Assembly (NCBI GenBank): GCA_910579605.1
Contig: CAJTUG010000060.1
Coordinates: 2,381-8,232 of the forward strand
DNA: 5,852 nucleotides
Direction of reading: 5' to 3'
From: an uncultured Muribaculaceae bacterium
Lineage (GTDB): Bacteria; Bacteroidota; Bacteroidia; Bacteroidales; Muribaculaceae
The notes under the pieces were generated by a model that was not told the DNA's origin, did no database searches, and saw nothing but the letters and a program-made list of their open reading frames with translations. Shown piece by piece: positions 1 through 5,732 of this stretch; positions within the stretch are counted from its first letter, which is position 1, and every line of letters starts with the position of its first letter. The position numbers and the translations under genes were made by a program.

Positions 1-21
1 ATACAGTCAATTACAACCAAA

Positions 22-81
22 TGTATTTCAATTATATAATCTAATGTCACATATGACATTAGATTATATAATTGAAATACA
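22..81. repeat. Long inverted repeat (28-bp perfect arms, 4-nt spacer)
   Basis: Bases 22-49 are the exact reverse complement of bases 54-81, with only CATA (50-53) between them. The whole is AT-rich; the centre contains TGTCA-CATA-TGACA. As RNA it would form a 28-bp hairpin with a tetraloop; as DNA it could extrude a cruciform. It lacks the GC-rich stem and T-run of the terminator found elsewhere in this window, so it is not a typical intrinsic terminator, although it could end transcription coming from the left. It is too short to hold an invertible segment. It lies about 110 bp upstream of the promoter of the TPR-HTH regulator. The structure is certain, the role unknown: operator, miniature mobile-element remnant and cruciform site are all possible. 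Confidence 0.95.
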
Positions 82-118
82 GCAAATTAATACATAATGT
101 CATTTTAGTTAAACAACG

Positions 119-139
119 TTAAAGAAGGCTGTTCTTTAA
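119..139. repeat. Short dyad (8-bp arms) upstream of the regulator promoter
   Basis: TTAAAGAA (119-126) and TTCTTTAA (132-139) are exact reverse complements separated by GGCTG. The dyad sits 54 bp upstream of the -7 box at 193-200, a position suitable for an activator or autoregulator site. It may equally be chance in AT-rich DNA, so the role is inference only. Confidence 0.5.
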
Positions 140-192
140 TCTAAAGACAAAAACTGCACTGAATTTTTAATATGTTCGTCCAAATAAATTCA

Positions 193-200
193 TAAATTTG
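193..200 (+). promoter_or_regulatory. Bacteroidota-type -7 box for the TPR-HTH regulator
   Basis: TAAATTTG fits the TAnnTTTG consensus of the Bacteroidota primary sigma factor. No clean TTTG-type -33 element lies at the usual 19-21 bp upstream; the nearest candidate is TGTTCG (173-178), which is too close. A missing -33 fits a promoter that needs help from an activator. The box ends 18 nt before the ATG at 219, giving a short leader of about 12-15 nt that is A-rich and has no Shine-Dalgarno sequence. Confidence 0.65.
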
Positions 201-218
201 CAGCAAAAGAAATAAAAT

Positions 219-1847
219 ATGAAAACAAAAATTTCAATTCTAATTTGCTTCTTTATAATAATTCTAAGCTGCAATCAAAATCCAGACCCTTTAACAACAG
301 TCCAAAAGATATTTATTGATGAGCCAGATTCTGCTCTTAGTATTCTTAGAAAAATAGATACCCAAAAACTGTCTAAATCAGAAAAAACAAGATATACAAT
401 ATTGAATGGGCTTGTAGATTATGCTTTAGAGAACCCGTTAGAAAATGGATCAAATCTTCATGAATTATATAAATGGCTTGAAAACCATGGATATAAAAAC
501 AAAGATTTTGAAATGAAAGCATGGTTTTGGCTTGGCAGCACCTACAACGAAGGTCAAAATCAAGACAGTGCTATGTTCTGCGCTATGAAAAGTGAAAAAA
601 TAGCACAACAACAAAAAGACTTGATGTGGGAAGGTCGTGCTAAAGTCTTAAAATCAGATATTTTATTAAAAGTATATAATTTCAGAAAATCAGCCGAATT
701 ACTAATTGAAGCCTCAGAATTGTTTAAGAAAGCAGATGCTCAATTACACTACCAATACCATGCCACAGCTGCGGCTTTCGATTTTATTAACTTTGGTTAT
801 TTTGATAGAGCTTTGAATGTCATGGATTCGGTTTGGGCGAATAACCCAAAAACAACACCTCAGATAAATATTTTTAAATTAAAAACATACAGCTTTCTTT
901 ATACCGAAAGAAAAGATTTCAATAAAGCAAAATCATATTTAGATTCTATTCCTCAAGACAGTTGGATTAATTATTATGACAAAGCTATGGATCAGCTTGG
1001 TGTCTACAATGGATTGGGTCAACACAACAGAGTAGATCAAATATTAGACAGCCTCCATGTAGACTATCCTGATTCCTTGTTAAAGGATAATCCCATGTAT
1101 CTTTCTACAAGTAGCGATATATATAAAGAGAGAGAAAATTATAAAAAGGCTCTCGAATACTTCCAAAGATATTTTGATGTAACCAACAACATCCTACAAG
1201 AAACCTTAGCCGACAGCGGTTTGCGCTACGAGAACGAGTTTTTAGAAAAAGAAAAGCAAGAAGCCGAGGCTAAAGCCCGAACTACCAAAAATTATCTTTT
1301 AGCCGGAATAGCACTGCTGCTCATCGCTTTGCTTGCACTCTCATTGATATATTCCCGCCGCAGAAAACAGCAACGCCTCGAGACCGAAGAACTCAAATCC
1401 ACAATCAAAAACCTTTCAACAAAGATAGATGACCTTGAAGACGAAATAGAAAACGGAAGCAAGACAAAGATATATGAGCAAAAACTCAAAAAAGCGCTCA
1501 AATCAATGGCATTTACCTTGGCTCACAACTGCTCTGAAAAAGAAAAAGAATCCCTCAAAAAAGAAATCAAAGACATTTTTTCCGACAATTTATTAGATGA
1601 AATCACAGCAAAGACCCGCAAGCGATTCCCAGGGCTGTTAGAAGGATTTGAAGAAAATTTCCCCCGTTTTGCAGAAAAAGACATCCCATTCATCGTCTTG
1701 TTCTTAGCCGGTTTTGACAGTGCTTCTGTCGGTTTGATATTAGGTCTCCGTACCAACAGCGTCTACCAGCGGCGAATCCGCCTGAGAGAACGGCTTGAAA
1801 GCTCCGACTGGCCCCGCGCCAAAGAACTTTCCGAAATGCTCGTATAA
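219..1847 (+). CDS. Membrane-spanning TPR regulator with C-terminal HTH (one-component transmembrane regulator)
   Basis: 542 aa. Residues 1-18 are a signal peptide (K2, K4, then a hydrophobic run) ending in a lipobox-like ILSC, so C18 may be lipidated. Residues ~20-345 are helical and TPR-like, for example DFNKAKSYLDS (~233-243) and IYKERENYKKALEYFQRYF (301-319). A single membrane helix (359-378) is followed by SRRRKQQR, a positive-inside signal. A charged coiled coil (~385-430) and an HTH resembling LuxR/GerE or sigma region 4 follow (~490-526: GFDSASVGLILGL, turn RTN, recognition helix SVYQRRIRLRERL). The topology implies a periplasmic TPR sensor, tethered at both ends, that controls a cytoplasmic DNA-binding domain. 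Bacteroidales genomes hold many paralogues of this layout; ligand and targets are unknown here. The 5' ~1 kb is far more AT-rich than the 3' part and uses different Arg codons. The first ATG after the promoter is chosen because it gives the signal peptide. Confidence 0.85.
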   Translation: MKTKISILICFFIIILSCNQNPDPLTTVQKIFIDEPDSALSILRKIDTQKLSKSEKTRYTILNGLVDYALENPLENGSNLHELYKWLENHGYKNKDFEMKAWFWLGSTYNEGQNQDSAMFCAMKSEKIAQQQKDLMWEGRAKVLKSDILLKVYNFRKSAELLIEASELFKKADAQLHYQYHATAAAFDFINFGYFDRALNVMDSVWANNPKTTPQINIFKLKTYSFLYTERKDFNKAKSYLDSIPQDSWINYYDKAMDQLGVYNGLGQHNRVDQILDSLHVDYPDSLLKDNPMYLSTSSDIYKERENYKKALEYFQRYFDVTNNILQETLADSGLRYENEFLEKEKQEAEAKARTTKNYLLAGIALLLIALLALSLIYSRRRKQQRLETEELKSTIKNLSTKIDDLEDEIENGSKTKIYEQKLKKALKSMAFTLAHNCSEKEKESLKKEIKDIFSDNLLDEITAKTRKRFPGLLEGFEENFPRFAEKDIPFIVLFLAGFDSASVGLILGLRTNSVYQRRIRLRERLESSDWPRAKELSEMLV

Positions 1848-1866
1848 AGCTCAGACCATAGCACCA

Positions 1867-1913
1867 AACGAAAAAACGCGACGCCGAAACACCCGGCGCC
1901 GCGTTTTTTCGTT
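1867..1913. terminator. Bidirectional intrinsic terminator
   Basis: Bases 1867-1886 and 1894-1913 form a hairpin with one A/C mismatch (1881/1899) and the 7-nt loop AAACACC. The GC-rich core (CGCG and CGCCG against their complements) is flanked by A6 on the left (1871-1876) and T6 on the right (1904-1909), so both strands give a GC stem followed by a U-run. It starts 19 nt after the regulator stop and ends 12 nt before the stop of the opposing dehydrogenase gene, so it serves both convergent genes. Confidence 0.93.
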
Positions 1914-1925
1914 CAGAAACACATT

Positions 1926-2927
1926 TTAGTCGATATTACTGTTGAGGGCATGCCACTCTGAGATAGGGGGCAAAACACCCATGGCAATAACCTCGTCGCG
2001 CAAAGTGCAAAGGTGGTGGTAGCTCTGCTCAAGAGCCTGGCGTTCTTCTGCCGTCCCTTCAACCTCGTGGTAGTGAGTACCTGTCGCATCTATCGTTGTC
2101 TCCATTGCCATCATCACATGCTGGAAATGAGCGTCGTTCACATATGTACCTACAGGCCATGTGAAAGGCTTGCCACCCATGGCAGCGGCTATCATTTCTA
2201 TAGAAACATATGCGGGGCTCTGGAACGACGAACGGCCTCGCAAGTCGATAATATTCTTACCGCCCTGAACCACACGCAATTTCAAAGCTTCCCAATCCTC
2301 AAGCGGAAGCTCTTCCGTTCCTATAAGGTCGGTCAACGCGCGGCCATCTACAGTAGCCGTCGAGGCATACACAGCCATTTGCTCGCCATGGCCTCCATAT
2401 GTGCGGCAGTTCTTCACGCTGTCGGGGCTGATTTTAAAATATTGTGCCAACTCGCTGCGAAGACGGGTGCTGTCGAGCGCCGCAAGCGTAGAAACCTGGC
2501 TTGGCTTGAGGCCCGAATAGAGCAACGTGATAAGGCCGGTTATATCGGCTGGATTAAAGATCACAACAATATGCTTCACATCCGGGCAATATGTGCGTAC
2601 ATCCTTGCCAAATTGCTCGGCAATCTGGGCATTACCCTTAAGAAGGTCTTCTCGGGTCATGCCGGCTTTACGGGCTGCGCCACCGGAATTCACAATGTAG
2701 GCAGCCCCGGTAAGCGCTTCGGCAACATCTGAGGTATATGTGAGATTGAAACCGTCGAAACCGCAGTGATACAATTCTTCGGCAACGCCTTTAAGTGCAG
2801 GGGCATAGGGGTCGTATAGACAGATGTTTGGTGTAAGGCGCATCATCATGGCTGTCTGGGCCATGTTTGAGCCGATCATACCGGCTGCGCCCACAATTAC
2901 GAGTTTGTCATTGGTCAAAAAATCCAT
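1926..2927 (-). CDS. mdh: Malate dehydrogenase-like NAD-dependent 2-hydroxyacid dehydrogenase (LDH/MDH family)
   Basis: 333 aa, slightly longer than typical ~310-aa bacterial MDH. It should interconvert malate and oxaloacetate with NAD(H) in the cytoplasm, which in Bacteroidales feeds the reductive branch to fumarate and succinate. The Rossmann motif GAAGMIGS is at 13-20 and an acidic residue at the end of strand 2 (D39 in ICLYD) favours NAD over NADP. The mobile loop AARKAGMTR (84-92) supplies the substrate arginines (R86, R92). FNPAD (124-128), the LDSTR aspartate and arginine (D152, R155) and the catalytic histidine in GGHGEQ (H180) complete the active site. Several motifs differ from the textbook forms (FNPAD for SNPVD, GGHGEQM for GEHGDS), as I recall for a Bacteroidales branch of the family, so the exact substrate is less certain than the fold. 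The gene has its own promoter and shares the terminator at 1867-1913 with its convergent neighbour. Confidence 0.85.
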   Translation of the reverse strand: MDFLTNDKLVIVGAAGMIGSNMAQTAMMMRLTPNICLYDPYAPALKGVAEELYHCGFDGFNLTYTSDVAEALTGAAYIVNSGGAARKAGMTREDLLKGNAQIAEQFGKDVRTYCPDVKHIVVIFNPADITGLITLLYSGLKPSQVSTLAALDSTRLRSELAQYFKISPDSVKNCRTYGGHGEQMAVYASTATVDGRALTDLIGTEELPLEDWEALKLRVVQGGKNIIDLRGRSSFQSPAYVSIEMIAAAMGGKPFTWPVGTYVNDAHFQHVMMAMETTIDATGTHYHEVEGTAEERQALEQSYHHLCTLRDEVIAMGVLPPISEWHALNSNID

Positions 2928-2978
2928 AGTCTGTAAATTAGGGTTTTAATGTGTGTTATGTGAGTTCGGTAGTAAAAC

Positions 2979-3004
2979 GTCAAGAAATACTTTTTTCCCT
3001 TGAC
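2979..3004. repeat. Small dyad at the start of the mdh leader
   Basis: GTCAAG (2979-2984) and CTTGAC (2999-3004) are reverse complements across 14 nt. They fall just downstream of the likely transcription start of the dehydrogenase gene (minus strand, near 3005-3009), where an operator or leader hairpin could act. Arms of 6 bp are weak evidence. Confidence 0.3.
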
Positions 3005-3011
3005 CATGACG

Positions 3012-3019
3012 CAAAAATA
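3012..3019 (-). promoter_or_regulatory. -7 box for the mdh-like gene
   Basis: On the minus strand the bases read TATTTTTG, a match to TAnnTTTG. The predicted start gives a leader of roughly 80 nt before the ATG at 2927, much longer than those of the other genes here. A second minus-strand TATTTTTG at 3061-3068 could be an upstream tandem promoter. The -33 region (minus strand CTGTTTATG) is a poor match. Confidence 0.55.
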
Positions 3020-3060
3020 GGAATTTTAACATAAACAGCATAACTTTATGGACGAAAAAA

Positions 3061-3081
3061 CAAAAATAGTCACTATTTTTG
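3061..3081. repeat. 21-bp palindrome made of two opposing -7 boxes
   Basis: CAAAAATAG (3061-3069) and CTATTTTTG (3073-3081) are exact reverse complements around the 3-nt centre TCA. The right arm holds TATTTTTG reading toward the SDR gene; the left arm holds the same box reading toward the mdh-like gene. The two boxes are only 5 nt apart, so two polymerases could not bind together, and a dimeric regulator could cover both. Confidence 0.85.
3074..3081 (+). promoter_or_regulatory. -7 box for the SDR gene, adjacent to the start codon
   Basis: TATTTTTG matches TAnnTTTG and ends only 10 nt before the ATG at 3092. The transcript would therefore begin about 4-7 nt before the start codon, making it leaderless or nearly so. 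No good -33 box is visible at 19-21 bp upstream. Confidence 0.6.
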
Positions 3082-3091
3082 CCGAAAAAAT

Positions 3092-3847
3092 ATGGAACAT
3101 ACCGTTTTTATCACAGGAGGCGCTGCCGGAATAGGGGCGGCCACAGTAGAATATTTCGCAGATAAAGGCTGGAACGTCGGATTCATGGACATAGACGAGA
3201 AAGGAGAAAACCTTGCCAGGCGTTTAGGCTCGCATGTGATTTTCCGCAAAGGCGACACCCGCAAAAAAGACGACGTGGAAGCGGCCATCTTGGCAACCAT
3301 CGAAGCCTTCGGCCCATTAGGCTGCGTTTTTGCCAATGCCGGGATAAACCGCAAAAACAGCATCCTCGACATTTCCGACGACGAATTGCGCCTCATTGTC
3401 GATATAAACATCTATGGGACAGCAAATACACTGCGCAGCGCCATTGCGCACATCATCGACGCAGGAGGAGGATCTGTGGTAATCAACGCCTCAGACCAAT
3501 CACTCGTGGGAAAATACGGAAGCTTCGCCTACGGACTCACAAAAGGGGCTCTCGGGCAAATGACAAAAAGCCTTGCCATCGACCTCGCCGACAAAGGAGT
3601 GAGAGTAAACGCAGTATGCCCCGGTACCGTAAGGACACCATTGGTAGAAAACATTTTCAATAAATTGTCGCTGCAGACAGGAAAACCCGTCGCCCGATAC
3701 TGGGAAGAAGAAAACTCCGATTTCCCATTAGGACGTATCGCAGAACCCTCCGAAATATCGGCTGCAGTCTATTTCCTGGCCTCAGAAGATGCCTCCTTCA
3801 TCACCGGTTGCCTCCTGCCCGTCGACGGCGGTCTCACCGCCCGATAG
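3092..3847 (+). CDS. Classical short-chain dehydrogenase/reductase (SDR), substrate unknown
   Basis: 251 aa, the usual length of a classical SDR (~250), and complete. It is a cytoplasmic NAD(P)-dependent oxidoreductase acting on an alcohol/ketone pair. The cofactor motif TGGAAGIG is at 8-15, D33 at the end of strand 2 (FMD) suggests NAD(H), and NAG is at 82-84. The catalytic tetrad is N106, S134, Y147 and K151 (YGLTK). The structural PG motif lies in NAVCPGTVRTP (173-183) and the C-terminal strand region is ITGCLLPVDGG (237-247). Sugar-acid, glucose and 3-oxoacyl-ACP dehydrogenases all share these motifs, and nothing visible picks one; there is no operon partner to help. The ATG at 3092 is chosen because it places the cofactor motif 7 residues in, as the family requires. 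The last 66 bp overlap the end of the opposing membrane-protein gene. Confidence 0.9.
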   Translation: MEHTVFITGGAAGIGAATVEYFADKGWNVGFMDIDEKGENLARRLGSHVIFRKGDTRKKDDVEAAILATIEAFGPLGCVFANAGINRKNSILDISDDELRLIVDINIYGTANTLRSAIAHIIDAGGGSVVINASDQSLVGKYGSFAYGLTKGALGQMTKSLAIDLADKGVRVNAVCPGTVRTPLVENIFNKLSLQTGKPVARYWEEENSDFPLGRIAEPSEISAAVYFLASEDASFITGCLLPVDGGLTAR

Positions 3848-4861
3848 GCGAGCCCTGCGGCGCTTGTCTATTGCTATGGCCGTAAAAGTGAATATTCCCA
3901 AAAGGATGAGCATAAGAGTCTGCGTACCAAGAACTAAATTGGCAAATGCGGCACCTTCTGCCCGGCCAAGACCATAGATCCCCAATGCGAATATAACAGC
4001 CCACTGCCATGGGCCTATACCGCCGTTAGAAGGCACTCCCATAGAAATACTACCCAGCACAAATGCCACCTGGGCAACTATCCACCCGTTTTCCGCAACC
4101 AGCTCGCGGGTAAACGGAAACGCAAGGAAGCACACATACATCTGGATAGTAAAACAGCCCCAGATACCAATCGTCAGCAACAGCCACATGCCCTTGCCCT
4201 TCATCGTAACTATGCCGATAAAGCCAAGCCAAAGCTCCTTAACTACCTGACGCATCTTAAGTATCCACGCGGCCTCTGTCTTGCATTTCATCAAAATGCA
4301 GAAAGCCAATATAAACACCAACCCTGCGCCCCAAAGCCAAGGCGAGGTGAGCAGATGACCTATCGCCACATAACTGCTCATGTTTTCTTCCAAAAACTCT
4401 ATAATCGCATCCGAGGCAAGGAAAAAAGTAACCACGGCTATCAGAAGCACCGTCACGGTATCGGCCAGGCGGTCGGCAACCATAGACCCGAAAACCGTCG
4501 TAAACGGAGCGTGTTGGCGCTGAGCCATATAACCGGTGCGCCAAACCTCCCCGAGACGCGGAAAAACAAGATTCACCGCATATGTGCCGAAAATGCTGTA
4601 GATCAGCGCCCTTTTGGGCGGATTGACGCCCAAAGCCTTCAACTGTATGCCCCAGCGAAAAGCCCTGAACACAAAAGAACAGATGCAGATACCCATGGCA
4701 AGGAGTATCCATTTGAAATCGCACTGGTGACGGATTATAGACATCATCTCTTTAAAATCGACTCCCGTAAACAGAAGATAGCACAAGCCTATGCTTATAA
4801 CTATCGGGATGATGTATTTCACCAATCCGCCTAATTTATGTTTTTTTTCCTTTTGTGGCAT
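3782..4861 (-). CDS. Lysylphosphatidylglycerol synthase TM-region / flippase-like family membrane protein
   Basis: 359 aa from the ATG at 4861. An in-frame ATG at 4918 is rejected: it lies upstream of the promoter box at 4882-4889, and its extra 19 residues look unlike a membrane-protein N-terminus, whereas MPQKEKKHK then a hydrophobic helix does. About seven to eight membrane helices are visible (first at ~16-34, second at ~51-69, last at ~310-331). Family-like conserved spots are RAFRW (66-70), NLVFPRLGEVWR (97-108), VADRLAD (128-134) and the loop VPSNGGIGPWQW (276-287). The family includes the membrane half of MprF and stand-alone proteins thought to move lipids or lipid-linked sugars across the inner membrane; the substrate here is unknown. 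The C-terminal ~26 residues (from RRRARL) are a polar, poorly structured tail encoded antisense to the SDR gene. Confidence 0.8.
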   Translation of the reverse strand: MPQKEKKHKLGGLVKYIIPIVISIGLCYLLFTGVDFKEMMSIIRHQCDFKWILLAMGICICSFVFRAFRWGIQLKALGVNPPKRALIYSIFGTYAVNLVFPRLGEVWRTGYMAQRQHAPFTTVFGSMVADRLADTVTVLLIAVVTFFLASDAIIEFLEENMSSYVAIGHLLTSPWLWGAGLVFILAFCILMKCKTEAAWILKMRQVVKELWLGFIGIVTMKGKGMWLLLTIGIWGCFTIQMYVCFLAFPFTRELVAENGWIVAQVAFVLGSISMGVPSNGGIGPWQWAVIFALGIYGLGRAEGAAFANLVLGTQTLMLILLGIFTFTAIAIDKRRRARLSGGETAVDGQEATGDEGGIF

Positions 4862-4881
4862 AATGTGGGGGTTATGTGGCG

Positions 4882-4889
4882 CAAAATTA
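4882..4889 (-). promoter_or_regulatory. -7 box for the flippase-like gene
   Basis: The minus strand reads TAATTTTG, matching TAnnTTTG. It ends 20 nt before the ATG at 4861, implying a leader of about 15 nt. This position supports 4861 rather than 4918 as the start codon. Confidence 0.65.
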
Positions 4890-4902
4890 CAACAAAAATC
4901 CG

Positions 4903-4910
4903 TAATTTTG
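4903..4910 (+). promoter_or_regulatory. -7 box for tcdA
   Basis: TAATTTTG matches TAnnTTTG and ends 13 nt before the ATG at 4924, so the leader would be only about 7-10 nt. No strong -33 box is visible; the expected place lies inside the opposing promoter. Confidence 0.62.
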
Positions 4911-4923
4911 CCTCTCACAATTT

Positions 4924-5676
4924 ATGAGTATGGATAATTCTATATATTTTCAACGAACAGCACTGGTTGCAGGTTCGGAAATGATGAAAATTTTACCCCA
5001 AATTTCGGTTCTCGTTTTCGGAGTAGGAGGCGTCGGCTCATGGTGCGTCGAAGCTTTGGCAAGAACCGGGATAGGGAAAATAACCATAGTAGACCCCGAC
5101 GATGTCGCACCGTCAAATATCAACAGGCAACTCCCTGCCATTCAATCAACCATAGGCACACCAAAAGTGGAAGCCCTGGCGCAGAGACTCAGGCAAATTA
5201 ATCCCGACGCAGAAATAAATGCCGTGCAAGGAGTTTTTTCGGTCGAAACAGAGAAAGAATACGATTTCGGCAAATACGACTACGTTATCGACGCCATAGA
5301 CTCGCTGCCCGATAAAGCCCTGCTGATACTCAAAGCGACAGACCCGGCATCGCAGCCCCGCCGGGCATTTTTTTCGAGCATGGGAGCTGCACGTAAAATT
5401 TCTCCCGAAAAAATCGCCGTAGCCGAATTTTGGAAAGTGCAAGGCTGCCCCCTCGCACGGGCCCTCAGAAACCGTTTCAAAAAAAACGACACATACCCGA
5501 AAAAGAAATTCAAATGCGTCTACAGCCCCGAAACCATCCCTTCACACAACATCAACGGAGTAGAACAAGCCGTAAACGGGACTTTTGCGCACATAACAGG
5601 TATCTTTGGCCTCACCTTAGCTTCACTCGTAGTAAAAGACCTTTACTCGCACACAAACACCAAACAGCAGCAATAA
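4924..5676 (+). CDS. tcdA: tRNA threonylcarbamoyladenosine dehydratase (E1-like, ThiF/MoeB/HesA family)
   Basis: 250 aa, near the 268 aa of E. coli TcdA (formerly CsdL/YgdL). The enzyme uses ATP to cyclise t6A to ct6A at position 37 of ANN-decoding tRNAs. The N-terminal FQRTALVAG resembles the family's start (F.R...L.G). The nucleotide-binding glycine motif is GVGGVGSW (33-40), followed by VDPDDV (56-61) and NINRQL (65-70), with K81 in GTPK and VIDAIDSLPDK (121-131); these are E1-type ATP-binding residues. SSMGAARK (151-158) and CPLARALRNRFKK (175-187) match the TcdA subgroup rather than MoeB or ThiF, as does the absence of the zinc-binding paired CxxC motifs. The start at 4924 is the first ATG after the promoter; M3 (4930) is a possible alternative. 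The gene is transcribed divergently from the flippase-like gene. Confidence 0.9.
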   Translation: MSMDNSIYFQRTALVAGSEMMKILPQISVLVFGVGGVGSWCVEALARTGIGKITIVDPDDVAPSNINRQLPAIQSTIGTPKVEALAQRLRQINPDAEINAVQGVFSVETEKEYDFGKYDYVIDAIDSLPDKALLILKATDPASQPRRAFFSSMGAARKISPEKIAVAEFWKVQGCPLARALRNRFKKNDTYPKKKFKCVYSPETIPSHNINGVEQAVNGTFAHITGIFGLTLASLVVKDLYSHTNTKQQQ

Positions 5677-5732
5677 CAGCCAAAATAATGGCTCAAAAAG
5701 CAACTAAACTGTGAAAATATATTAAATTTTGC

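Larger units (their letters stand above)
4881..4911. repeat. Inverted repeat carrying mirrored divergent promoter boxes
   Basis: GCAAAATTAC (4881-4890) and GTAATTTTGC (4902-4911) are exact reverse complements separated by 11 nt. Each arm contains a TAATTTTG -7 box pointing outward, one toward the flippase-like gene and one toward tcdA. The -33 regions of the two promoters must overlap each other's core. Confidence 0.85.

Noticed and set aside
22..81. Palindrome as an invertible promoter or phase-variation switch
   Set aside because: The spacer is 4 nt, too small to carry a promoter, and no invertase gene is present in the window.
2013..2732. Plus-strand 239-codon open frame opposite the mdh-like gene
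   Set aside because: Lies wholly antisense to a gene with clear family motifs; its translation shows no recognisable domain and it has no promoter box in front.
1926..3847. mdh-like gene and SDR as one metabolic operon
   Set aside because: They are divergent, with separate promoter boxes; shared control is possible but co-transcription is not.
4355..4834. Plus-strand 159-codon open frame opposite the flippase-like gene
   Set aside because: Antisense shadow of a membrane-protein gene; the translation is rich in His, Arg and Gln, as expected from reading that strand, with no domain.
4862..4918. N-terminal extension of the flippase-like protein from the ATG at 4918
   Set aside because: The ATG lies upstream of the -7 box at 4882-4889 and the extra 19 residues do not resemble a membrane-protein N-terminus.
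5678..5693. AGCCA/TGGCT stem after tcdA as an intrinsic terminator
   Set aside because: Only 5 bp with a 6-nt loop and followed by CAAAAAG rather than a T-run.
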